Below are positions 34,051-41,155 of a stretch of 64,000 nucleotides of DNA, in pieces. The stretch is from Clostridia bacterium. GTDB taxonomy: Bacteria > Bacillota > Clostridia > Christensenellales > Borkfalkiaceae. How positions within the stretch are numbered: position 1 is the first letter of the stretch; each line of letters starts with the position of its first letter. The position numbers were made by a program, and so were the translations under genes. Under the pieces are notes generated by a model that made no database searches, had not been told where the DNA came from, and worked only from the letters and a program-made list of their open reading frames with translations. The stretch covers positions 62,001 to 126,000 of the forward strand of contig JAFWXO010000009.1 of the NCBI GenBank assembly GCA_017545865.1, written 5' to 3'.

Positions 34051-34090
34051 AAAGATGCTATTTTGAGATTTTTTTCAAGGCATCTTTTTA
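34051..34090 (+). terminator. Terminator of the island AraC gene
   Basis: Stem AAAGATGC/GCATCTTT with a further inner pairing (TTTTGA/TTCAAG), followed by TTTTT. The stretch 34091-34222 holds only weak hairpins (for example CTTTTCGC/GCGAAAAG at 34132-34150) and no gene. Confidence 0.7.
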
Positions 34091-34222
34091 TTTGCACTAA
34101 AATTAGATTTTCAAGCTTTATAATAAAAATGCTTTTCGCCACCGCGAAAAGCCACCTTTTCTTTTCTCTCTTCTCTGGAAAAGTCGCGTGGGAGATTTAG
34201 AGAAAAGTGAAGAGTACAAAAA

Positions 34223-34250
34223 TAAAAAAGCACTTCCATTGAAGTGCTTT
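34223..34250 (-). terminator. Terminator of tRNA-Cys
   Basis: Stem AAGCACTTC/GAAGTGCTT with T run on the minus strand, six bases after the tRNA CCA end. Confidence 0.85.
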
Positions 34251-34255
34251 CGTTT

Positions 34256-34330
34256 TGGAGGCGCCACCCGGATTTGAACCGGGGCGTAAGGGTTTTGCAG
34301 ACCCGTGCCTTACCGCTTGGCTATGGCGCC
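34256..34330 (-). tRNA. tRNA-Cys (GCA)
   Basis: Full cloverleaf: acceptor arms GGCGCCA/TGGCGCC, anticodon stem with loop CTGCAAA giving GCA, T arm CCCGGTTCAAATCCGGG, and an encoded CCA (34258-34256). Confidence 0.96.
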
Positions 34331-34461
34331 ATTTCCAATCAACTCATTTATTTTACTATGCTTTAACTTTAATGTCAAGCAAAATATTGCCTATTTTAAT
34401 TATATTCAAACAAAAAAATTTTGTTAACTTTTATTTAATCAATTTTGAATTTACCTTTTAC

Positions 34462-34490
34462 TTGCTTTTTATAAAATAAAGTATTACAAT
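34462..34490 (+). promoter_or_regulatory. Promoter with -10 box six bases before an ATG (leaderless start predicted)
   Basis: TTGCTT (34462-34467), 17 bases, TACAAT (34485-34490), then six bases to the ATG at 34497. No Shine-Dalgarno sequence is present. Confidence 0.6.
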
Positions 34491-34496
34491 ATCCCT

Positions 34497-35636
34497 ATGG
34501 AAACTTTGATTAAAAATTATATTGACAATTCGATAGAAGAACTTCACTCACTTTTAAAAGCGCTCGTTGAAATTCCAGCGCCATCTCACCACGAAGAAAA
34601 GCGCGCGGAATTTATAAAATCTTGGCTTGAAAACCAAGGAGCAAAGGGCGTTTATATTGACGATGCTTTAAACTGCGTTTACCCTATCAACTGCGAAAAT
34701 TCTAACGATATCGTAGTTTTTTGCGCGCATACGGACACCGTGTTCCCCGACACTACTCCCTTTGAACTTAAAAGTGACGGCGAGTATTTTTACGCGCCCG
34801 GCGTTTGTGACGATACGAGTTCTCTTACCATGATGCTTATGGCAACCAAGTTTATTATTGAAAATAAACTTAACCCAAAACGTGGCGTTTTAATCGTTGC
34901 TAACTCTTGCGAAGAAGGACTTGGCAACTTAAAAGGCACTAAAAAGATTATGGAAGATTATAAAGGCAGAGTTACCGAGTTTTACACGTTTGACGGAAAC
35001 TACTCTCACGTTGCGCCCCGTTGCGTTGGCTCGCATAGGTATGAAGTTAACTGCGAAGCGGAAGGTGGTCACTCTTTTGGCAATTTTGGCAAAGAAAGCG
35101 CAATCCACAACTTAGCAAAACTCATAACTGAACTTTACGCCGTTAAAGTGCCCGTTAAACAAAACGCTAAAACAACCTTTAACGTTGGCATTATCGAGGG
35201 CGGAACGAGCGTTAACACCATCGCTCAAAATGCAAAAATGCTTTACGAATACCGCTCGGACGACGTTGAGTGTTTAAAGTATATGGAAGATTTCTTCCAC
35301 CAAACTATTGATAAGTTTAACCAAGAAGGAAAGGCTAAATTTACCGTTAACACCGTTGGTATTAGACCTTGCGCCGATAACGTTGATGAAAATAAACTCA
35401 ATGCGATGACGGAAAGGGTTATCACCGTTTGCGAAAATCGCTCTAAAAAGCCTTGCACGTTAACCACGATGTCAACCGACTGCAATATTCCGTTATCACT
35501 CGGAATTCCCGCCGTTTGCGTTGGCGTTTACGACGGTAGCGGCGAACACAGGCGTGAAGAAAAACTTTTAATTTCTTCCCTTCCTATAGGCTTAAACATT
35601 TGCTTAGACTTAATGCTTGATAATTTTGGAGAGTAA
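34497..35636 (+). CDS. M20-family zinc metallopeptidase
   Basis: 379 residues, cytoplasmic. Co-catalytic metal ligands are recognisable: FCAHTDTVFP, GVCDDTSS and NSCEEGLGN, with the dimerisation lid domain between residues 190 and 300 (FNVGIIEGGTSVNTIAQNA). Enzymes of this family cleave dipeptides or tripeptides or remove acyl groups; the exact substrate is unclear. It is the first gene of a three-gene run (35638 starts one base after its stop codon). Predicted to be translated from a leaderless message. Confidence 0.88.
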   Translation: METLIKNYIDNSIEELHSLLKALVEIPAPSHHEEKRAEFIKSWLENQGAKGVYIDDALNCVYPINCENSNDIVVFCAHTDTVFPDTTPFELKSDGEYFYAPGVCDDTSSLTMMLMATKFIIENKLNPKRGVLIVANSCEEGLGNLKGTKKIMEDYKGRVTEFYTFDGNYSHVAPRCVGSHRYEVNCEAEGGHSFGNFGKESAIHNLAKLITELYAVKVPVKQNAKTTFNVGIIEGGTSVNTIAQNAKMLYEYRSDDVECLKYMEDFFHQTIDKFNQEGKAKFTVNTVGIRPCADNVDENKLNAMTERVITVCENRSKKPCTLTTMSTDCNIPLSLGIPAVCVGVYDGSGEHRREEKLLISSLPIGLNICLDLMLDNFGE

Positions 35637-35637
35637 T

Positions 35638-36588
35638 ATGAAAGTTACAGTTTTAGATAAAAACACCTTTACAACAGGCGATATTGACCTTAGTGAAATC
35701 GATAATCTTGGTGACGTTTCTTATGCAGACCTTCTCCCCCGTGAAGAAGTTATAAAGGCGTGTTACGATTCGCAAATCGTTATATGCAACAAAACGTTAT
35801 TCGACGGGGAAACTATCAACTCTCTCCCTAACCTTAAATATATAGGTTTAACTGCAACGGGTTATAATAACGTTGATTTAAAAGTTGCAAGTGAAAGGGG
35901 GATTACCGTTACTAACGTTCCTGGATATTCCACTGTTGACGTTGCTCAACACGTTTTCGCCTTCATTTTAAATTACGCCAACCGCATTTCAGAATACGAT
36001 AAAACGGTTAAAGACGGCGAGTGGATTAAGAGCAAAACCTTTTGCTATTTTTACCGCCCGTTAACTGAACTTAGCGGAAAAACACTCGGCATTTTCGGTT
36101 ACGGAGATATCGGCAAGCAAGTTGCTAAGATTGCAGACGCTTTCGGTATGAAAGTTATCGTTCACACGAGAACAACGCCTAAAAACTGCCCTTATACTTT
36201 AGTTGATAAACAAACCCTTTTTAAAGAGAGTGACTTTTTAACTTTACACTGCCCACTCAACGAGCAAACAAAAGGGCTTATCAGTAGCGAAACTTTATCG
36301 CTTATGAAAAAGTCTGCAGTTTTAATCAACACTTCTCGCGGACCTGTTATTGACGAGAACGCCCTTGCGGTTGCTTTAAATAACGGCGATATCGCGCACG
36401 CTTGTTTAGACGTTTTGCAAGTAGAACCCATGTCAAGCGACTGCCCGCTCCTAAACGCTAAAAACGTGACCATTACTCCGCACATTGCTTGGGCTCCCGT
36501 TGAATCACGCCAAAGGCTTATGGGCGTTGTTGCAAGCAACGTTCAAGCGTTTTTAAAAGGAACACCAGTAAACGTTGTTAACAAATAG
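35638..36588 (+). CDS. D-isomer-specific 2-hydroxyacid dehydrogenase
   Basis: 316 residues. NAD-binding motif GIFGYGDIGKQVAKIADAFG (about residues 150-169), catalytic arginine in INTSRGPVID, glutamate in DVLQVEPM and histidine in ITPHIAWA. The family reduces 2-keto acids or oxidises D-2-hydroxy acids (glycerate, lactate and others). Its closest look is the glycerate dehydrogenase/hydroxypyruvate reductase group. I start at the ATG at 35638, with GGAGAG upstream; the reading from 35617 overlaps the peptidase gene without a ribosome site. Confidence 0.9.
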   Translation: MKVTVLDKNTFTTGDIDLSEIDNLGDVSYADLLPREEVIKACYDSQIVICNKTLFDGETINSLPNLKYIGLTATGYNNVDLKVASERGITVTNVPGYSTVDVAQHVFAFILNYANRISEYDKTVKDGEWIKSKTFCYFYRPLTELSGKTLGIFGYGDIGKQVAKIADAFGMKVIVHTRTTPKNCPYTLVDKQTLFKESDFLTLHCPLNEQTKGLISSETLSLMKKSAVLINTSRGPVIDENALAVALNNGDIAHACLDVLQVEPMSSDCPLLNAKNVTITPHIAWAPVESRQRLMGVVASNVQAFLKGTPVNVVNK

Positions 36589-36596
36589 GAGAAAAT

Positions 36597-37220
36597 ATGT
36601 TTTTTGATATATTCGTTCAAGGGCTTGGCTGGATAGCGGTTGCCTGCACGATTATCGCCTTACAATTTAATACTCACTTTAAAATAATGCTTTTTAAAAC
36701 GCTTAGCGAACTTCTATTTGCAGTGCAACTACTCTTTTTAGGCTCAATAACGGGTATGGCGATGAACTTCGTTGGAATACTTAGAAATATAATCTTCGTG
36801 TATGCGGTTAAGAAGAACAAAAACGTAACCCCGTGGATAATCGTTTTTATGCTAATAACGCTCGCTACAGGAATAACGACGGCAGTTTTATCTTGGAACG
36901 TTGCTCTATCGGCTATGGATAAAATATTCAATAACGGCGCAATAATTATGATTTCAGCAATAATCGTTTCGGTTTTACCTATATTAGCAAAAACCCTTAC
37001 AACTATTGCTTACGCGTTAAAAGATCCGCACAAACTTAGAATGCTCAACCTTCCTTCGCTTATATTCTGGCTTATTCACGACCTATTCTATCTTACGTTT
37101 GCGGGTATGTTTAACAACGTTTTCGGCTTATGTTCACTCGCTATCGCCGAAATAAGATTTAGAAAATCTAAAACGGATAATAAAAACTCAAACGAAAAAA
37201 ACGGTTCAGAAACAAACTGA
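36597..37220 (+). CDS. YgjV-family inner-membrane protein
   Basis: 207 residues, the third YgjV paralogue in the window. GWIAVACTIIALQFNTHFKI, FLGSITGMAMNFVGILRNII and the C-terminal LIHDLFYLTFAGMFNNVFG fit the family well. About six to eight membrane helices; function unknown. AGGAG precedes the ATG. The last codons (37202-37220) form part of a terminator hairpin, so coding sequence and terminator overlap. Confidence 0.85.
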   Translation: MFFDIFVQGLGWIAVACTIIALQFNTHFKIMLFKTLSELLFAVQLLFLGSITGMAMNFVGILRNIIFVYAVKKNKNVTPWIIVFMLITLATGITTAVLSWNVALSAMDKIFNNGAIIMISAIIVSVLPILAKTLTTIAYALKDPHKLRMLNLPSLIFWLIHDLFYLTFAGMFNNVFGLCSLAIAEIRFRKSKTDNKNSNEKNGSETN

Positions 37221-37230
37221 ACCGCTTTTT
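37196..37230 (+). terminator. Terminator overlapping the end of the YgjV gene (first copy of a 29-bp direct repeat)
   Basis: Stem CGGTTCAG/CTGAACCG with loop AAACAAA, then CTTTTT. The stop codon TGA is within the stem. The 29-base core (37196-37224) is identical to 38267-38295. Confidence 0.85.
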
Positions 37231-37465
37231 AATTGCCATACTCTTTTCCGTTAATCAAATAATCTATAGAAACTTTAAAATACTCCGAAATCTTTTTAAG
37301 CATTTGAATATCAGGGCTACGTTTACCGTTCTCATAATGAGAAAGGGCTTCTCTACTTATATTTAAATCCATCGCAACTTTTAATTGACTGTAACGTTTT
37401 CTTTTCCTAATTACCTTTAAGCCAATTAAACCCTTGTTATCTTCCACAAACTCACCTAATTTCAT
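37229..37465 (-). CDS. Small XRE-family transcriptional regulator
   Basis: 78 residues. Single HTH_3 domain: YSQLKVAMDLNISREALSHY followed by ENGKRSPDIQMLKKISEYF. Probably an autorepressor controlling the divergent SHOCT protein gene through the GTAACA/TGTTAC palindromes between them. The G+C content is lower than that of the neighbours. The stop codon overlaps the T run of the repeat terminator. Confidence 0.88.
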   Translation of the reverse strand: MKLGEFVEDNKGLIGLKVIRKRKRYSQLKVAMDLNISREALSHYENGKRSPDIQMLKKISEYFKVSIDYLINGKEYGN

Positions 37466-37475
37466 AAAAATATTC

Positions 37476-37527
37476 TTGACTTAATTGTAACAAAATGTTA
37501 CTATGTAAATGTTACGATTTGTAACAT
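37476..37527. promoter_or_regulatory. Promoter with two palindromic operators between the XRE and SHOCT genes
   Basis: Plus-strand promoter TTGACT (37476-37481), 17 bases, TACTAT (37499-37504). Operator 1 GTAACAAAATGTTAC (37487-37501) fills the spacer and operator 2 ATGTTACGATTTGTAACAT (37509-37527) covers the start region. Both use the half site TGTTAC, typical for a small XRE repressor. Confidence 0.75.
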
Positions 37528-37548
37528 ATTCACTTAAGGAGAAATTTT

Positions 37549-38256
37549 ATGAAAACTTTATTAGGTTTACGAATTACACTTTACACGTTTTTAATTTTAA
37601 TTTGCATCGCGTTGCTTGCTTACGACTTTCTACCCGTTATAGATTTATTTTATATAAGTGGTAAATATATTGGAGTAGATCAAAGAATTTGTTTAGATAT
37701 ACAATCAGATTTTGATATCTACCTTATTTTTTATGGTACAAAATTTTTATCAATTCTTGTATTTTTTATATTTGTAATGATATCCTTAATATCTCCAGAT
37801 ACGTTATTTAAAAAATATAGTTCAGAATTTTATCTTAAATTAAGCGGCATTATAACTATTTTAACTTTTATTCTTGTTCACTTTTTAATATTAAGTTCAT
37901 TATCTGAACGTTCATTTTTAAATTATAATAAATATAGTGATTATAAAATAAACTTCACTCCTATTTTAATTCTAATTTTATTTTGTGTTGTATATTGTAT
38001 GTTAGAAATTTTCTTTAATAAGTTATTAAAGTTTGTTCCGATTAAGGAAAAGGAACTTTCATATTACGGAAAAGAAGAAATAGCAACCACAATGCCAAAG
38101 ATAGAGCAAACCACAATCGAACAACCTAAAAAAGTTAACGTGGACTGCAATAACGAATTGCAAAATATTGAATTTTTGCAAAAATACAAAGAACTTTTAG
38201 ATAAAGGTGTAATCACTCAAGACGAGTTTGAAGATAAAAAGAAATCTTTATTATAA
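37549..38256 (+). CDS. Membrane protein with C-terminal SHOCT domain
   Basis: 235 residues. Four membrane helices (about residues 9-30, 64-86, 100-122 and 137-157), then a cytoplasmic tail ending in a short SHOCT domain (FLQKYKELLDKGVITQDEFE). SHOCT is a small oligomerisation or binding module. Base composition is much more AT-rich than the flanking genes. It is divergent from, and probably controlled by, the XRE regulator. The pair sits between identical 29-base repeats, which suggests insertion as a unit. Confidence 0.75.
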   Translation: MKTLLGLRITLYTFLILICIALLAYDFLPVIDLFYISGKYIGVDQRICLDIQSDFDIYLIFYGTKFLSILVFFIFVMISLISPDTLFKKYSSEFYLKLSGIITILTFILVHFLILSSLSERSFLNYNKYSDYKINFTPILILILFCVVYCMLEIFFNKLLKFVPIKEKELSYYGKEEIATTMPKIEQTTIEQPKKVNVDCNNELQNIEFLQKYKELLDKGVITQDEFEDKKKSLL

Positions 38257-38266
38257 ATATCCAAAC

Positions 38267-38302
38267 AAAAAACGGTTCAGAAACAAACTGAACCGTTTTT
38301 TT
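38267..38302. terminator. Terminator, second copy of the 29-bp direct repeat
   Basis: Same stem and loop as 37196-37224, followed by TTTTTTT. Since A residues precede the stem it can also stop the minus-strand MFS gene that ends at 38313. Confidence 0.88.
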
Positions 38303-38312
38303 ATCGTTTATT

Positions 38313-39563
38313 TTAAATTATACCGTCTTTTCTCTTTAATTTATTAGACGACGAGATTACGAATTGAAGCGCAACTATCAAAATTGCCGTTGCAATTAGC
38401 ATTACTAAAAGCCCTATATCGTACGAGCCGAAAATGGTGTAGAAAACGTTCATAAGCGGATCGCCAAACGCGTAACCTATTTGGTTTAGCGAAACGAATA
38501 TCCCTAAAACTTTTGCAAACGATTTTTGACCGAAAAGATCTTTTGCGTATATCGGGAGCATAACCGTTTCAAGTGGCATAGCAACGCCGTGCAAAACAGC
38601 GTAAGCAACGCCAAGCATACCAAGTTTTGGAGTTATTACTATTAGTATTACGGTTGCAATTATCGTTGCGATAAGTTGAATTGTAATCGTTAACCTAAGC
38701 CCAAACCTATCGTAAAGGAAACCGCTTAAAAACTTAAAGAGCGCCAAGCATATTGAAGAAACGGTTGCTATAATCGTTAAAACGTTGATTGCAACTCCCC
38801 TATCTTCCATGTGCGGTCTTGAATTAGAAGAAACGGCGGTAAGCGTTAAACCTGTAACGAGTATGCAGGCGCAAGCAAGGTAGAAAAAGGCTTTCTTTTT
38901 AGCAACGCTAAACTCAATGCCCACCCAGTTTTCCTTCTTTTCTTGAGCGGTTTTTAACTCGCTTTGAGAAATTTCTTCCGTTGGCTCTCTAAATAAAAAC
39001 AAAATCAATAAAAGCGCAACGAAAGCCATAACCGCCATAACGAAAAAGGCGTTTTTATAACCAAAAGCGCTTGCAGTAATAAGCGGAGTGTAAACGTTTG
39101 CCATTATTGCGCCAGTCACTCCGTTAGCGCACAAAACAAGCCCCATTATAGTACCCTTGTTTTTCTTGCAAACTTTATTTACAACGTAACCGATAATTGC
39201 CGTGCTTGCAAAAGATAAACCTATTCCAAGAAACAGTCCGCCAAGATAAATTAGCCAAATGGTATTTGCAAACGCGTAACAAAGCGGAGATAACGTGAGC
39301 AAGATAAAACTTAAAACAATAAGTTTTTTTGCTCCGAATTTAGAAACTAAGTACCCAAAGAAAATATTAACTATTGCAGTTGCAACGTATCTTATCGTGT
39401 TTGAAAAAGAAAATACCGTTCTGTCAATTTCAAGCGCCTTCGTTATAGGCACGGTAAAAAGCGACCTTTGCGCCCACGCGCCAAGCCCACAAAATATCAT
39501 AACGAAACAAAGCGCTATCGTTAGTTTTACGTTTACTTTTTTCTTTTTTTCTAAGTTAGTCAT
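38313..39563 (-). CDS. MFS transporter
   Basis: 416 residues, twelve predicted membrane helices. The loop between helices 2 and 3 reads GYLVSKFGAKKLIVLS, an MFS motif A variant, and the repeat in the second half is GFLYDRFGLRLTITI. It resembles the oxalate/formate-type and monocarboxylate MFS branch. The downstream gene in the operon (by transcription, 39576 precedes it) encodes a sugar-isomerase-like protein, so uptake of a sugar derivative is plausible. Confidence 0.85.
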   Translation of the reverse strand: MTNLEKKKKVNVKLTIALCFVMIFCGLGAWAQRSLFTVPITKALEIDRTVFSFSNTIRYVATAIVNIFFGYLVSKFGAKKLIVLSFILLTLSPLCYAFANTIWLIYLGGLFLGIGLSFASTAIIGYVVNKVCKKNKGTIMGLVLCANGVTGAIMANVYTPLITASAFGYKNAFFVMAVMAFVALLLILFLFREPTEEISQSELKTAQEKKENWVGIEFSVAKKKAFFYLACACILVTGLTLTAVSSNSRPHMEDRGVAINVLTIIATVSSICLALFKFLSGFLYDRFGLRLTITIQLIATIIATVILIVITPKLGMLGVAYAVLHGVAMPLETVMLPIYAKDLFGQKSFAKVLGIFVSLNQIGYAFGDPLMNVFYTIFGSYDIGLLVMLIATAILIVALQFVISSSNKLKRKDGII

Positions 39564-39575
39564 ATAGTTAAAAAT

Positions 39576-40445
39576 TTAATCGGCTATCTCTATAACCTTT
39601 TTTAAATATTCAAGCCCGTCTTTAATGGCTTGGATATTTTCTTCTCTGCCTTCATATTCAAGTGAAACGTAACCGTTGTAACCCGCTTTTTTAAGGGCGT
39701 TGATGCACGTTTTAACGGGAACGTTGCCGTGCCCGATAATAGTTCCACGAAGGTAATTCCCGCCCGTTGTAGTTATCCAATATCCACCCGGTTTTAAGCC
39801 TTCGCCACTCTTAAACAAAAAGTCTTTAACGTGAACGTGAAAAGCGTATTTTGCAAGGCGGGAAACGGCGGTAACGGGATTGTCGTCAACACACATAAAG
39901 TTACCGATATCAACGAGCGCGCCGAAGTTTTCGTTGTTAACTCTTTTAATCATTTCTTCAACGATTTTTGCCGAGCCAAACTCAAAACCGTGGTTTTCCG
40001 TGCAAGTTTTAATGCCTTTAGATTTTGCGTAAGATGAAAGTTCATCTACGAATTTATAAGTTTCTTCAATCGCTTCACGATAGGTATATAACGGCTCTTT
40101 TTTAAGATCGAAAGTAATATCGTGGCGCATAACGGGAACGCCAAGTTCTTTTGCAATATCAACGCGTGTCTTCAATCTTTCAAGTTCTTTTTGGGGGTCA
40201 ACTAAAAAATCTTTACTTGAAACGGTATAAGAAACTATATCCAAGCCGATTTCTTTACAATGTTTATGGATTTCTCTTGCCATTTGGAACTCATCGCCCG
40301 TTTTACCCCACTTTTCGCTGTAAAGGTCAATAAACTCAATGCCGTCAAAGCCCATTTCCTTTGCCATATCGCAAATTCCAAGGTAACTGCATTTTGTATC
40401 CGTTAAATACTTATTAAAACTATAAGAAGATATGCTTGTTTTCAT
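39576..40445 (-). CDS. Sugar phosphate isomerase/epimerase (xylose isomerase-like TIM barrel)
   Basis: 289 residues. AP-endonuclease-2-like TIM barrel with metal ligands in CTENHGFE, GALVDIGN, HVHVKD and SLEYEGRE. This family isomerises or epimerises sugars or acts on inositol intermediates; the substrate is unknown. The ATG at 40445 is used. A TTG four codons upstream is the other option. Promoter at 40479-40508 on the minus strand. It is transcribed together with the MFS gene 12 bases downstream. Confidence 0.88.
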   Translation of the reverse strand: MKTSISSYSFNKYLTDTKCSYLGICDMAKEMGFDGIEFIDLYSEKWGKTGDEFQMAREIHKHCKEIGLDIVSYTVSSKDFLVDPQKELERLKTRVDIAKELGVPVMRHDITFDLKKEPLYTYREAIEETYKFVDELSSYAKSKGIKTCTENHGFEFGSAKIVEEMIKRVNNENFGALVDIGNFMCVDDNPVTAVSRLAKYAFHVHVKDFLFKSGEGLKPGGYWITTTGGNYLRGTIIGHGNVPVKTCINALKKAGYNGYVSLEYEGREENIQAIKDGLEYLKKVIEIAD

Positions 40446-40478
40446 ATTAGCACCCAAATTGTTAAATTATTTTTTAAA

Positions 40479-40508
40479 ATTGTAACATTTTACTTGAAAA
40501 ATTTTCAA
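40479..40508 (-). promoter_or_regulatory. Promoter of the sugar-isomerase/MFS operon
   Basis: On the minus strand TTGAAA (40508-40503), 18 bases, TACAAT (40484-40479). Its -35 box is half of the palindrome TTGAAAAATTTTCAA (40494-40508); the other half is the -35 of the tRNA promoter. Confidence 0.65.
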
Positions 40509-40522
40509 AACATTGATATACT
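40494..40522 (+). promoter_or_regulatory. Promoter of the tRNA-Thr locus
   Basis: TTGAAA (40494-40499), 17 bases, TATACT (40517-40522), 17 bases upstream of the broken tRNA copy. Confidence 0.75.
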
Positions 40523-40539
40523 GTAAAAGTAATAATTTT

Positions 40540-40646
40540 GCTGGTGTGGCTCAGTCGGTAGAGCAGCTGATTCGTAATTTGGCAAAAATGCCAACACGTT
40601 CGCTTCGCTCGGTTACATCAGGTCGCAGGTACTTGAACCTGCGAGA
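40540..40646 (+). pseudogene. Interrupted tRNA-Thr pseudogene
   Basis: Bases 40540-40578 are identical to the first 39 bases of the intact tRNA-Thr(CGU). Then about 38 foreign bases follow (hairpin TTGGCAaaaaTGCCAA and a CGTTCGCTTCGCTCGG segment), breaking the anticodon stem. A T-arm-like part resumes with TCGCAGGT but its loop is inverted (ACTTGA instead of TCAAGT), and the 3' acceptor strand is missing. It cannot fold as a tRNA. Confidence 0.8.
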
Positions 40647-40665
40647 TTAAAAACTTTATAATTGC

Positions 40666-40741
40666 GCTGGTGTGGCTCAGTCGGTAGAGCAGCTGATTCG
40701 TAATCAGCAGGTCGCAGGTTCAAGTCCAGTCACCAGCTCCA
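40666..40741 (+). tRNA. tRNA-Thr (CGT)
   Basis: Acceptor GCTGGTG/CACCAGC, anticodon stem GCTGA/TCAGC with loop TTCGTAA, encoded CCA. The T stem GCAGG/CCAGT has an unusual A-A mismatch at the third pair. No separate promoter is seen, so it should be transcribed through the broken copy. Confidence 0.92.
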
Positions 40742-40744
40742 AAT

Positions 40745-40775
40745 TAAGCGATAGGAAACTCCTATCGCTTTTTTG
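40745..40775 (+). terminator. Terminator of the tRNA-Thr locus, also usable from the minus strand
   Basis: Stem AAGCGATAGG/CCTATCGCTT followed by six T residues; it converges with desulfoferrodoxin. Confidence 0.88.
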
Positions 40776-40780
40776 TTATT

Positions 40781-41155
40781 TTATGCCTTCCAAAGGCTAT
40801 GTAAGTTACAGTATGCGTATACTTCTAAAACGGCATCGTCATCGGTTAAAGCAAATTCAACGTACGGCTTGGAGTCGGGAGATAAAGCCTTGGTTTGAAC
40901 GCTCTTTTTGCAAACGAGAGTTACCCACTCGATAAAATGTTCTTGAGTCATGGGGTGTTCAACTGCGCCAACTTTAACGATTACTCTATTACCGCTAACG
41001 GTATAAACGGGAACGTGTTTTTCCTTGGATGCGTCAGTCGTGCCGGCGATAAGTTCTTCCATTTTAGCGCCGCAGCACATAGCGGGAACTTTGCTGTCTT
41101 TAACGACAGATAATATTTTGCCACAAGTTTTACAGATTAAGAATTTAGTTTCCAT
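40781..41155 (-). CDS. dfx: Desulfoferrodoxin (superoxide reductase, 2Fe type)
   Basis: 124 residues. Reduces superoxide to peroxide without making oxygen, an oxidative-stress defence of anaerobes. The N-terminal desulforedoxin domain has C8, C11 and C27-C28 as iron ligands. The catalytic domain has the His4Cys centre: KEKHVPVY, VEHPMTQEHFIEWV and YCNLHSLWKA. It overlaps the end of the nucleotidyltransferase gene by 11 bases, so it appears to be carried at the tail of the polysaccharide operon, with AAGGAG upstream. Confidence 0.95.
   Translation of the reverse strand: METKFLICKTCGKILSVVKDSKVPAMCCGAKMEELIAGTTDASKEKHVPVYTVSGNRVIVKVGAVEHPMTQEHFIEWVTLVCKKSVQTKALSPDSKPYVEFALTDDDAVLEVYAYCNLHSLWKA

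Larger units (their letters stand above)
30840..34255. mobile_element. Probable horizontally acquired island next to tRNA-Cys
   Basis: Three genes (oxidoreductase, DMT transporter, AraC regulator) with visibly higher G+C and different codon choice from both neighbours. The host prefers codons such as AAC, GTT and GCG in AT-rich context, while these use CTC, GGC, ATC and CGC more freely. The island lies immediately past the 3' end of tRNA-Cys (minus strand), a common integration site. No integrase remains. Confidence 0.5.

Noticed and set aside
30850-34062. AAAGATGCTA on both sides of the island as an attachment repeat
   Set aside because: The right copy is part of the AraC terminator stem and ten bases is too short to trust.
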